The position numbers were made by a program, and so were the translations under genes. Shown here piece by piece: positions 13,633 to 23,040 of a stretch of 64,000 bases of DNA. The notes under the pieces were generated by a model. It did not search any database. It saw only the letters and a list, made by a program, of their open reading frames with translations, and was not told where the DNA came from. Location of the stretch: NCBI GenBank assembly GCA_020809705.1, contig CP085827.1, forward strand, positions 4,340,001 through 4,404,000. Direction: 5' to 3'. Origin of the DNA: Calonectria ilicicola. Its lineage: Eukaryota > Ascomycota > Sordariomycetes > Hypocreales > Nectriaceae. Within the stretch, counting starts at the first letter, position 1. Each line of letters starts with the position of its first letter.

Positions 13633-14350
13633 GGTCGAGGGTTGCGGGTAGTGTATGGGTAGTGTATGGGTAGCGTATGAGTAGAAGGGCCTGCCAAGCT
13701 AATTGACAGGAAGGTTATATCCAAAGCTGGCCTGACTATGTGTCGAATAGTAAAATCCTTGTAGCCGAGTTAAGGATGAGGGCAAGAGTGAGAATGAGGG
13801 GGAGGGGCAGTCTCGAGGGTGGGGTATGGAACTGGGAGTAAACCAACCCGATGCCTACGATTTAGCCGATGCCGGAGAACCAGGCGAAGAGAATATCTCT
13901 TTCCAGCAATGAAAAAAAATAAGAAAAATATTAAAAAATTAAACAAATATAGAACGCGTGTCTGACTGTGATTATTATGATGCTATTACGGCTGGTGCAT
14001 TTTCTGTCGACTTCACCGCAAACGCTCACGTCACATGATGGCCCCGCGCATGCCATTGGCCCAACAGTAATTCGCCGCCGGCCACCACCTCCACATAACA
14101 ACGGATGATTATCAACGCACCCTGCATCCGAGGGCCAGCGTGTAGCAGTAAGCTAAACTGACTCAACTCATCATTTTTTCAATGGTTGCTGTGGGTTCAA
14201 CCGATTTTTAATTCTGTTTCCTTTTTTCCCCCTACATACTCTCTCTCTATATCCAACCCCCTGCCGCGCTCTTTTTTTTCTCTGGCTTTCGAGCAATGAC
14301 CAATTTGTGACGCTCAACGGGAAATAAAATTACCTTGGGAATCGGCTGCC
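13633..14350. promoter_or_regulatory. Divergent promoter region, pba4 / carnosine methyltransferase-like gene
   Basis: A 718-base spacer between two genes transcribed away from each other. It holds the 11-bp repeat block next to pba4, an AT-rich block at about 13905-13950, and a pyrimidine-rich tract (TTTTTTCCCCC, CTCTCTCTC) at about 14222-14290 close to the plus-strand gene, typical of fungal promoters and 5' UTRs. A possible bidirectional promoter; no specific factor site is claimed. Confidence 0.55.
13646..13678. repeat. 11-bp tandem repeat, three units, upstream of pba4
   Basis: Three consecutive copies of GGGTAGTGTAT (the third has one change, GGGTAGCGTAT), followed by a decayed fourth (GAGTAGAAGGG). 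The block begins 14 bases upstream of the pba4 ATG, so it lies in the 5' UTR or core promoter. On the gene strand the units read ATACACTACCC. Confidence 0.85.
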
Positions 14351-15842
14351 ATGGATCAATCTCAACATGTCCAGGTGAAACAGAACCAGAATGCCCCAGA
14401 GGACTCGACCTGGGGCGGAGTTGAAGAGAACATTGAGGATCCCGAAGAGGTTCGCGTCATCTTCTGCGCGCTGGATTCATTCTTGTGAGTGCAAGACGGG
14501 GAAGCCGTTTGTTCGTGGCGAGCGATTTGAGTCGTTTGGTGCTTTGTCAGATCGACTATTTTCTCACTTGTGTCTGTGAGTTATGGACCGAGTGGTCGTA
14601 TAAATGACTGCTGAATGCCATCCCGCGCATTTCTTTCGCTTTGAACCATGCCGCTTTTCCAGGTCCAACTCATCAGACTTGTCATGCTGAGACCCAAATA
14701 GCCAGTATGCCAAAGTCGCCCACTTCAACGTCACACATCTACGACGTCAATCCTTTTACGCCCTTCCTCAGGCCCATTGGAAGCTCCTGTCTGAACCTCC
14801 CTTCAACTTTCTGGACACGCTCGAGAAGACAGACGATGCCATTGACTCCAATGCTAAGCTTGCCCGCAGCATTGCCAAGTTTGGCCTCGGGTCTTTTCGC
14901 ATGATTGCTCCTGACCCTGAGAGCCGTGAACCTGAGATGCCCCGTGAGTGGGCTGGTGTCGCTAAACATGCCGACACAGACAAGGCAAGAAGCACTATCC
15001 GCCAGCTTTACCGTGACTGGACCGAAGCTGGTGCCTCGGAGAGAGAGGCTTGTTACGGGCCTGTTATAAAAGCCTTGGAAGCAGAAAAGGCTAAATTTCC
15101 CGAAAGGGAGCCTTTGAAGGTTCTTGTGCCCGGAGCCGGCCTAGGAAGATTGGTGTTTGAGCTTTGTGCTAAGGGCTTCGTCGTTGAAGGCAATGAAATC
15201 TCATACCATCAACTACTGGCCTCGTCCTACATTCTCAATGGATGTGCTACTGCCAACCAGCACACCATTTACCCCTGGATTCACACCTTCTCCAACCACC
15301 TCACTCGGCCAAATCACTTGAGAAGCTACACTGTTCCAGATATCCACCCGGGTACCACGTTGGCGAACCTCTCCAACGTAGGAAGCATGTCAATGTGCGC
15401 TGCCGACTTTCTGTGTTTATACGCCGACGATTCCCACAAGGATAGCTTCGATGCCGTGGCCAGTGTCTTCTTCCTCGATACGGCTCCGAACTTGATCCGC
15501 TATCTTGAGGTTATTTTGCATTGTCTCAAGCCTGGGGGAATTCTCGTCAACCTTGGTCCCCTGCTGTGGCACTTTGAGAACCACGCCCCAGGGAACCATG
15601 GTCACGATGATGATGGTGATGGAGAGCACGATTACAATAACTCGTCTGGCATTGCTGACCCCGGCAGTTTCGAGCTTTCCGATGACGAAGTTATGGCTTT
15701 GATCGAGAAGTTGGGATTCGTTGTTGAGTGGCGCCAGACGGGTATTGATGCTCCTTACATCCAAGATCGGGAGAGCTTGCTACAAACAACCTACAAGGCG
15801 AGCGCTTGGGTTGCGCGCAAGCCCCTACAAGCATCAGAGTGA
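14351..15842 (+). CDS. Carnosine N-methyltransferase-like protein (N2227 family)
   Basis: SAM-dependent methyltransferase of the N2227 family (human CARNMT1, yeast YNL092W); the animal enzymes methylate carnosine on the imidazole N. Two exons: 14351-14484 and 14702-15842, giving 424 aa. The 217-nt phase-2 intron uses GTGAGT and a TAG acceptor ending at 14701; this restores the family start SFFQYAKVAHFNVTHLRRQSF. The glycine-rich SAM motif VLVPGAGLGRL lies at about residues 185-195, followed by GNEISYHQL. The later FFLDTAPNLIRYLEVI and LKPGGILVNLGPLLWHF are typical of the family. A short acidic and His-rich insert (HGHDDDGDGEHD) follows. Fungi do not make carnosine as animals do, so the natural substrate is open. 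The 3' end is convergent with the dehydrogenase, 216 bases away. Confidence 0.92.
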
Positions 15843-16058
15843 TAATGAATCAACCATTCAAAATGAAAAAAAATTGCATTATAAATATAGCGAGGTGCCC
15901 GGAATGGAAACTGTGATATCCCGTGTGTTTTTAGAGCGTGCATCAATAGACGAGTATGGTCTATCCAATAACCCCTCTATGTGTAACTTCCGATTTGACT
16001 TGACTCCAAATGCCTATAACATACATACATTAATTCTCGCTTGCCCGAAACACAATAT

Positions 16059-16987
16059 TTACAACTTTGACGACTCTCCGGGGAACGCCAGCTCTCCGCG
16101 TGCCCAGAGCGCACCTCCGTCAATGGCAATAGCCTCGCCGTTGACGTGGGTTCCTGCACGGCTCGTCAGATAGACTACCACACCCGCAATATCCTCGGGC
16201 ACACCAAGGCGGCCCATGGGGTTGTTCTTAGCGATGGACTCGGCGCCACCGGACATGGCCAGAAGGCCGTTGGACATCTTGCTAGGGAAGAAACCCGGGC
16301 AGATGGAGTTGACGGTGATGTGGCGAGGGCCCAGCTCGAGCGCCAGGTTGCGGCCCAGGTGGATGGCGGCGGCCTTGCTGGCCGAGTAGCCGTAGGTGCC
16401 CTGCTTGCCCAGGGTGCCGATGCCGAGGCCGGCGACGGAGGCCGTGATGAGCACGCGGCTGGGGTCGCGCTGCGAGCCGGCCTTCTCGAGCAGAGGCGTG
16501 AAGACGCGGATGGTGTTGAAGACGGCCTTGACGTTGAGGTCCATGACCTTGGCGAAAGCCGAGTCCGGGTGCGTGTCAAAGGCCTCGCCCCAGGTGGCGC
16601 CGGCGTTTGCGAACAGGATGTCGACGTGGTCGGTGTGCTGCTTGACCTGCTCGAGTAGCTTCTCGACGCCCGCCATGTTGGCCGAGTCGGCCGGCACCGA
16701 GATGGCCACGGCGCCGGGCTGGAGGTTGGGCAGCGCGTTGAGCGCCTTGACGGCCTCTTCACAGGCGGATGCCTTGCGGGACGAGATGAAGACCTTGGAT
16801 GCGCCGGCCTGGAGGAAGCTGTTGTTTCGGTGGTCAATTTACATGTCATGAGGCGCGCACGTCTCAGGGGGGCAACGTACGCAGACGCGGCGTGCAGGCC
16901 GAGACCTCGGGAGCCGCCGGTGACGACGGCGACCTTTCCCTTGAGGGAGAAGAGGGAGGGGAAGTCTTCTAGCTGTGCTTCGGCCAT
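16059..16987 (-). CDS. Short-chain dehydrogenase/reductase (SDR)
   Basis: Classical NAD(P)-dependent SDR, 288 aa from two exons: 16881-16987 and 16059-16818, with a 62-nt phase-2 intron (GTACGT donor, ACAG acceptor). Cofactor motif TGGSRGLG is at residues 23-30 and NAG at 107-109. The catalytic set is Ser163, Tyr180 and Lys184 (in YGYSASKAAA). NSICPGFFPSKM and the C-terminal VNGEAIAIDGG are also standard. It resembles the fungal branch annotated as gluconate 5-dehydrogenase or RhlG-like 3-oxoacyl reductase, but the substrate cannot be read from the sequence. Start: ATG at 16987 (MAEAQLEDFPSLFSL); an in-frame upstream ATG at 17041 would add 18 residues. Third codon positions are strongly G/C, which creates long antisense frames. 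Confidence 0.93.
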
Positions 16988-18287
16988 GATGGTGTTGTTT
17001 TTGTTGTTTGGTCGGTCTTTGGAGAATTGAGATGGCGACACGAGCTAAGGGAGAGCTAGCGGCGCAATGCAAACACAAAAATGTTGAATCCGTGTCTCAA
17101 AAGAAGCAGCAGGTTTTTTTCTTTTTTTTTTTTTCGTCAAACCTAACCTCAAGCGCTGGCTCGAAATTGGTATATAGCGGGATGAAAAGGAAGAATGCCA
17201 AGTCTATAGAACTACGAGAGAAAAAGATTAAGGGATATATACAAGTTATATGCGCCATCGTCGTCATGTCGTCGGCCCTCGGGGGCTTGTGGGGGAGTTG
17301 CCATTTTGGGCGTCTCGGCCGTTGCGGGGAAGACAAGCCGAGGCTCATGGCTCGTCGACTTGGTGGGGTGCCTCGGGGCTGCCGAGACGTGAGTTAGGCT
17401 CTTGTTCATCGTCTCATTAAAATTGAGGCACTCAACACATTCAAATCAACAAGCATTCGCAAAAGGTTTCCCGACTTCATTGAATATCAAGCTTCAATTG
17501 CCAAATGTTGCTTCGTTGGAGCTATAGCGGCACCAATTGGTAAGTTGTAATACAAGCTGGTGGTTGCAACAAAGAAAGAGTGGATTAAAAAAGAGTTACA
17601 TGTCAGGAAAAGTATTTTCAATCTGATTATATCCCACATATTTTCCCATTTTCCAATGGCCCAATTTCCATCGGACCTCGAGATAGGCCGTCGCAATAAC
17701 AACAAGAACCTAGCACACTTGCGTGCACGGCAACAAACAACGCCTACCTCTTGGCATATTCGCTGCAGTTGGTTCAGTAAGTACTGTTTCACCTGTTCTT
17801 CCTGTTCCCAGCCACTCCCTGACAATGCGAATGTTCATGGTCCCATCCCGTGACTCCTTCCGGTTCGACCCCGCCTTATTGCGTGAGATACCCAATACAA
17901 TACAAGAGCCGTCCTTTGAAGAAGACGTGAATGAAGCGCAAACTGCAAGATCCAGTTGAAACAAGATTAAAAAACACAAAAATCGTTGCTTCGTATGCTG
18001 AATGTCAATTCGACCACACTTATATGTGGCAGACGAGATGCATGGTTTGCATCTTTCCAGCTTGCCAAGATGAAGCCGCGAGCACCAGCCTTGCCGAGCT
18101 CTCAATATGCATCCCTATGAACCTCGTCTAAACAACCGTCGTCATAAATCATAAATAAAAGGGTGCACAGCATGCCTGCCGAGGAACGTATTTATATCTG
18201 GGTGCCGTGCAGCGGCACCACCTAAACAGGATGCCCCCAAAATATGAGGACATCAGGAAACGTGGGTGTGTGAGGTTGAACCTGGGC
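16988..18287. other. Intergenic: SDR promoter and DUF6590-gene 3' side
   Basis: 1.3 kb without a supported gene. A long T-rich run at about 17116-17134 lies in the SDR upstream region. AT-rich sequence near 17580-17650 and 17960-18000 sits downstream of the DUF6590 gene. Short frames on both strands have no domain and no splice support. Confidence 0.5.
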
Positions 18288-20162
18288 TCACCGATGCTTT
18301 TTCTTGTGGTGAGTCTTGTCCTCCCAGCACTTGTTGACAGCCTCCGAGACAATATCCCAATCGGAAGCCGTGATTCGCCCAATGAAGAAGACCTTGACAT
18401 TGTGCTCGACCGTGATGAGCTTTGAGTAATTGACTCGAGATTCTTTACTTAACTTCTCGCCATCCTGATATATTTCAATCCTGACGGGTGCAAAGCCAAG
18501 CTTGGGCTCTGAAGGAAGAAGTTTTGCCTTCTGGCCTCTTTCATGGATTATGCCGTGCTTTTCGGGCTTGATACCCCTTTTGTTGCATCCTTTACCACTA
18601 TAAGTAAAGATGGGTCTGCCTAGTTAGCTTGGCTTTGTAGTCATTGACAATATTTACTCACATGCAAGTGCAGTGACCCTGGTCATTAGCAATCACAATA
18701 AATCGGCGGAAGCCCACAAAGATTCTGCCACCATATTTATCACGAGCTTCGAACCGGTCTGATACTGATGGTGGGCCATCGCCACCACCTTGTGGCTCGC
18801 TCCAGAGAACCTTGAAAATCTAGTAGAGGAGTCAGTACAAAATCACAGAACAACGGGGGGGATTGAACATACCTCTCCGGGTTGAAACTTGTTCGAGTGC
18901 TCAACACGATACCCTTTTCAATGATAAGCAAGCATACTTCCTCAGAGCAAAAAAACAACACTTACGGGGATCTAAATGCTCCTGATCGCCCTCAGTTCCC
19001 GTGATGTACGAGGCCGTTGCTGAACGAGTTGAGGTCTGAGGCTCGTTATCGTAGGCATACTTTCCTGAAAGGAATATGTGAGCTGATAAATTTGCGAAAT
19101 TGATCCACAGGTTCTCACCATAAGCGGCTGATGCTGATGACTCTCCAGCGCTGTGGGCACTGTAATTGTATCCCTTGCTGGCGGCTATCGCTGCGTCGAG
19201 ATCCGGGTCTTCTTCTTCTTTGTCGTAACGGGACTGACCATAGTGTTGTGACTGGCTAGCTTGTGCGGTTGTCGAACCTATAGTGCTCACTCAGTTAGCA
19301 ATAAGAATAGGAGTAGGGTGATGCGGCGTGACACACTTGGTATACGCGTAGAAGTGGTATCATATGTTGTAGCGGCACCTATTCGAATAAGCCAATGTAC
19401 AAGTCGATTCGGAAATATTTTCTTTACTGGTCGGGTACGATGACCGGGTGGCCTCGGTTTGATAATACTGTTGCGCTTCGGGATCACCGTCTGTTGCCAA
19501 TTGTGAGCATCGTCTTGTCTGACCGGCGGGATCGGCTTACATTGTTGTGCCTGGTCTCTAGAGGCACTTTGGCGCGAGCTACTGGCCTGTGGTGTCTCAC
19601 GTTCCGTCTCTTCGCCCTCGTCGTACTCATCATCTTCATACACACGGCTCTTCCCCTTGGATCTGCTCGAAGAAGATTTATGTTTGGACGTGGAGGACCT
19701 TGATTTGGATGTTGATGATGATTTCGGTTTGGATGAGGACGTGCTAATCGTGTATTTACCCGCTGTACCCGATCCTTGTTAGTGGCAATTGATCACATGG
19801 GCGATGAGGCCGATAGATAGACGACGTACATTGGGAGCTATAATTGGAAGTCGGAGAAGGGCCCTGAAGATGGGTGCTCTGGAGGTTTTGGCTGATTTCA
19901 TCTACGGCAGAATCGCGCGGCGTCTGTGCAGTATGGGTAGTCTCGGCGACGCTGGTAGGTCCATCATTGTGCCATTCATAATCCACGTTACCTATGGGCC
20001 ACTATTAATACCAAACACGTAGGTGCAAGAAGCGCGGAGGAAATGGAGGGTGGGAGGCGAACCGTCTGCTGTTTGGCGTTGGCGATAGTATCGTTGGTAG
20101 TCGGTGTTCCAGATCCAGTCGGACCAACCATCCCATTGCGTCTGGCTAGACTCATATGCCAT
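18288..20162 (-). CDS. DUF6590-domain protein, nine exons
   Basis: Fungus-specific protein of unknown function. Exons on the minus strand: 20063-20162, 19830-19991, 19541-19762, 19401-19490, 19119-19277, 18966-19064, 18873-18913, 18662-18819, 18288-18615; frames join without a stop to give 452 aa. Residues 1-30 are aromatic-rich (QWDGWSDWIWNTDYQRYYRQ). A Ser/Lys-rich, then acidic, low-complexity linker follows (about 88-160). DUF6590 spans about 280-445: NKFQPGE, IFKVLWSE, RFIVIANDQGHCTCIPIFTYSGKG, HGIIHERGQKAKLL, and the C-terminal VEHNVKVFFIGRIT with DWDIV. The basic tail is HHKKKHR. Intron 1 has a weak donor (GTTCGC). Exons 4 and 7 (90 and 41 nt) are less certain than the domain exons. In other fungi such proteins often sit in heterokaryon-incompatibility-like or effector-rich regions; nothing here tests that. 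Confidence 0.82.
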
Positions 20163-22969
20163 GGTGGCATCTTATTCCGGAACGGCACAAAAACTGGGCA
20201 GCATCCACTCAATGGAGTAGAGGAGAGCAGTCAAGCACGCAGTCAAACAGATGAGCAGCAGGGACAGAGATAAAGGTTGGAATAGAGAGCGGTGTGTTGA
20301 ATTGGACCAGGCTCGATGCTCAAGGCTATCGGGTCTCGAGGCTCAGGGCTCAAGTAAGGCACAGCCCAAAGGCGGAACGGGGATGGCAAGTGGGGGGGTT
20401 TTTGTAGAACCAAAGCAGGAGGAGGCAGAAGCGGGAGGCAGTTGATCATGCGGCTCAGCGAGAGAAACGTGAGCTGGGCACCGTAGCTGTGGCCCGTTGC
20501 ACGGGGAAGGATGGGAAAGACTCCTGTTGGTTCCTCTGCGATGGATGCGCTGGCGTAGAGGGTGGGCGCAACGGAGGCCGGGATTGTCGAGTCTGAATGG
20601 ATGGCGGGACGGACGTATGTACGTGTATGTACGTATGTATGTCGGCTATCTTTCCTGGGTCTTGGGTCGGGACTCTGTTGTTGTCTCTTTGGCTGTGTGC
20701 TGCGGCGGCTTGCTGTAGTCTTGGCTATTTTTTCTTTTTGGTCCAGCGCCGGTTGGTGCAAGTCAGATCTGCTGGTGGGCTCAGACTAAGAGTCGCATAT
20801 GCTTGGGCCAGGCCTCGTGCTCTTGTGATGGTGGTGCCGCTGGGGACGCTGATGGAGGAGACGACGGTGGTGGTGCTGCACCTTTGGCATCCGTCTGCAT
20901 GGCCGCAGGAGAGCTGAAGCGATGGTGACGGGAAAGCGACGCAGCCCGGAGCGGGAGCAGAGGCAGAAGTAAAGGCCACCCGTAAGTCAATTGAGCTATG
21001 TCGAGCAGTTGTCAATCCCACCAACCGAGGAAGAGCGCAGGTAGGGAACGGAACTAGACGGGAAAATGGAAATGGTGTGGCATGGGCAGCTTATCAGTCT
21101 TTAGCAGTAGAGAGCGAGGTTTATTGCCGCGCATCAACAAGAGACGACAAGTTCCACCACGACCCGCGAGCTCGCATGATGGATGGAGGGTGCTGGGACT
21201 GGTCGTCGTAAAGACTGGAGTCAGAGCCATACCCAAGAAGGACGGGATGCAAGAGGGAGGAGACCCATAGCCTGAGAGGGGACTCGTTCAGAGAGGGGAC
21301 CATGGTACGGCCCTCGTCCGGCCCAGTTGTAGCAGTCGACAGGTGCCATTTCCATATGCCGTTGCCATTGAAAATCGCACCCCCCGACGAGGAGTGGAGG
21401 GCAGGTGGAGGGAGTGGGGGGAGAAAACAGAGCAGGTTGAAAGCCGGGTTGTGTGGTCTGTGGTGTGGTGGTGTTGACGATGGAGACACGGCGGGCGATG
21501 GCGACGAGGTACCGATACAAAGGCAGCTGGTTGCTCCCTGTCAGCCGGACTCTGCCAATGCCCACCCGTCTTTGTGCCTGAGGCGACTCCTCGTGGACCT
21601 CCTCCTCCTCCTCCTGGTCCCTGTTGAGCGCTTGGCTACTGGACCGTGTCCCCCCTGCCTGTCTGCAAATAGTGCCATTACCGTGTGTGGCTTGCCACTC
21701 AGGACGGCTAAGTGGTTGCGGGCGACGCTTGCAGAAGCGTGCAGCGACTTGCAGTCCGGCGGATGGCCAAAGAGGTCCACGTTTCCCACCTCCGGCACGA
21801 CGGCAGTGGGTAGGCGGGGATCCAAGACGTGGCTCCACCTCGTTGTGAGGACCAAGAGACCAAGAGGCTCTTTGTGGGGAGCGCTGCGCAGAGAGTTCCC
21901 AATCGCAGCGGTTCGTTCTGAGGGCCGGGAGGCGAGGACCAGTCGCAGTGTGGGGAGGACATTGATGTCTGGGACAGGTCAGACCTTAGCACCGCTGCTA
22001 GGCTCTGTCATATTACTTGTCTTCTCCTGCGTGGCCGAACTCTCGCACACGTCAGGGCCCCTGGCCCAGCAGAGCTTCCACTCGAAGCCTTTAAATGCCT
22101 GTCAAGAGCAAATACCCCTGGGACGAACGATACGTCTGCGGTGCAAACTGCCCTCTTGAGCCGTTCTGTCGAGTCTCGGCCATGACTCCACGACATCTTC
22201 AGCGGGGTCTTGTTGCAGTGCGTTGCAAGCGAGTAGCAGCTGCAGAGGCCCCCTCAGTGGACGCCGCCGTGTCTCAGCGTCTCAGCACTTGGCCTGGTGG
22301 AAGGCTCCAGGGGGGCACTTGGGTGTCATATCATCCCCCCAGCTTAGCCGCCCGCCCTACGCCCGAATAGCGCCTCGCCTTGCCGATGGCTCACAGGGCA
22401 GCTGCCTCTATTTCCCAACTGCCAGAGAGGATCGGGGGGGAGCACAGACGTGGACACAAATAGCACCCAAATAGCACAGAATAGCTTACCACTTGCCTGG
22501 GATGACACCGCAAATTCACGGCAGGATCGGAGAGAGAGGGTGGTGCAAAGTGCAGCGCATCACATAAAGGTGCTTTTTGCTGCTGACTGGCTTCGTCTCG
22601 GCCGAGCCACATCCAACAACTGATCTGTCGATTTTCCGCCTCACTTGTTCGTTCCCAGGCACGCGCTAGCTCCTAGCGGCCGCAGGCCCAAGCTTGGTCC
22701 ATCCACTCTTTTCCGTCTCTCAGCCAAACCGAAATAGTAAGGTTCACTGCCAGAGCAAGCTTCCCTTCAACTTTCAAATAATCCATTCTTCAATCCCCGA
22801 CAGAGCCGCATCTCCATCGCCGGCGTGCCCCCCGACCTCTATCCTCCGTCGCCGGACAAAAGCCTGGGCCCGGCCTCCTCGCGTTAGCTCTCATCGCTCC
22901 TATCCCACTCGTCTCGCTTCTTTTTGTCCTGCGCTGCTGTTGCTGCTTGGTGCCCCTTATCCGCCTTCG
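20163..22969. other. Intergenic: divergent promoter region of DUF6590 gene and proline-rich gene
   Basis: 2.8 kb between two divergently transcribed genes. It is GC-rich with many long but meaningless open frames, the longest 285 aa (21302-22159, +). An (ACGT/ATGT)-type simple repeat lies at 20613-20642 and a CCTCCTCCT run at about 21597-21615. A pyrimidine-rich tract precedes the plus-strand gene from about 22780. The leader holds a uORF, listed separately. Confidence 0.5.
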
Positions 22970-23032
22970 ATGATATCGAGAGACATGGACGGCCCTCCTC
23001 CCAAACCTCCTTCTCCCTCTGCCTTCTCTTAA
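22970..23032 (+). promoter_or_regulatory. uORF of 20 codons directly before the proline-rich gene
   Basis: An ATG opens a 20-residue frame (MISRDMDGPPPKPPSPSAFS) whose TAA ends eight bases before the main ATG at 23041. It also contains a second in-frame ATG. Termination this close to the main start would make reinitiation inefficient, so it could lower translation. Whether the transcript includes it is not known. Confidence 0.5.
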
Positions 23033-23040
23033 TCATCTCC

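Noticed and set aside
16146..16658. 170-aa frame opposite the SDR gene
   Set aside because: Shadow of the strongly G/C-biased third codon positions of the SDR exon.
21302..22159. 285-aa plus-strand open frame
   Set aside because: No domain, random-looking composition in GC-rich DNA with equally long frames on the other strand (21221-21838); looks like promoter or leader sequence.
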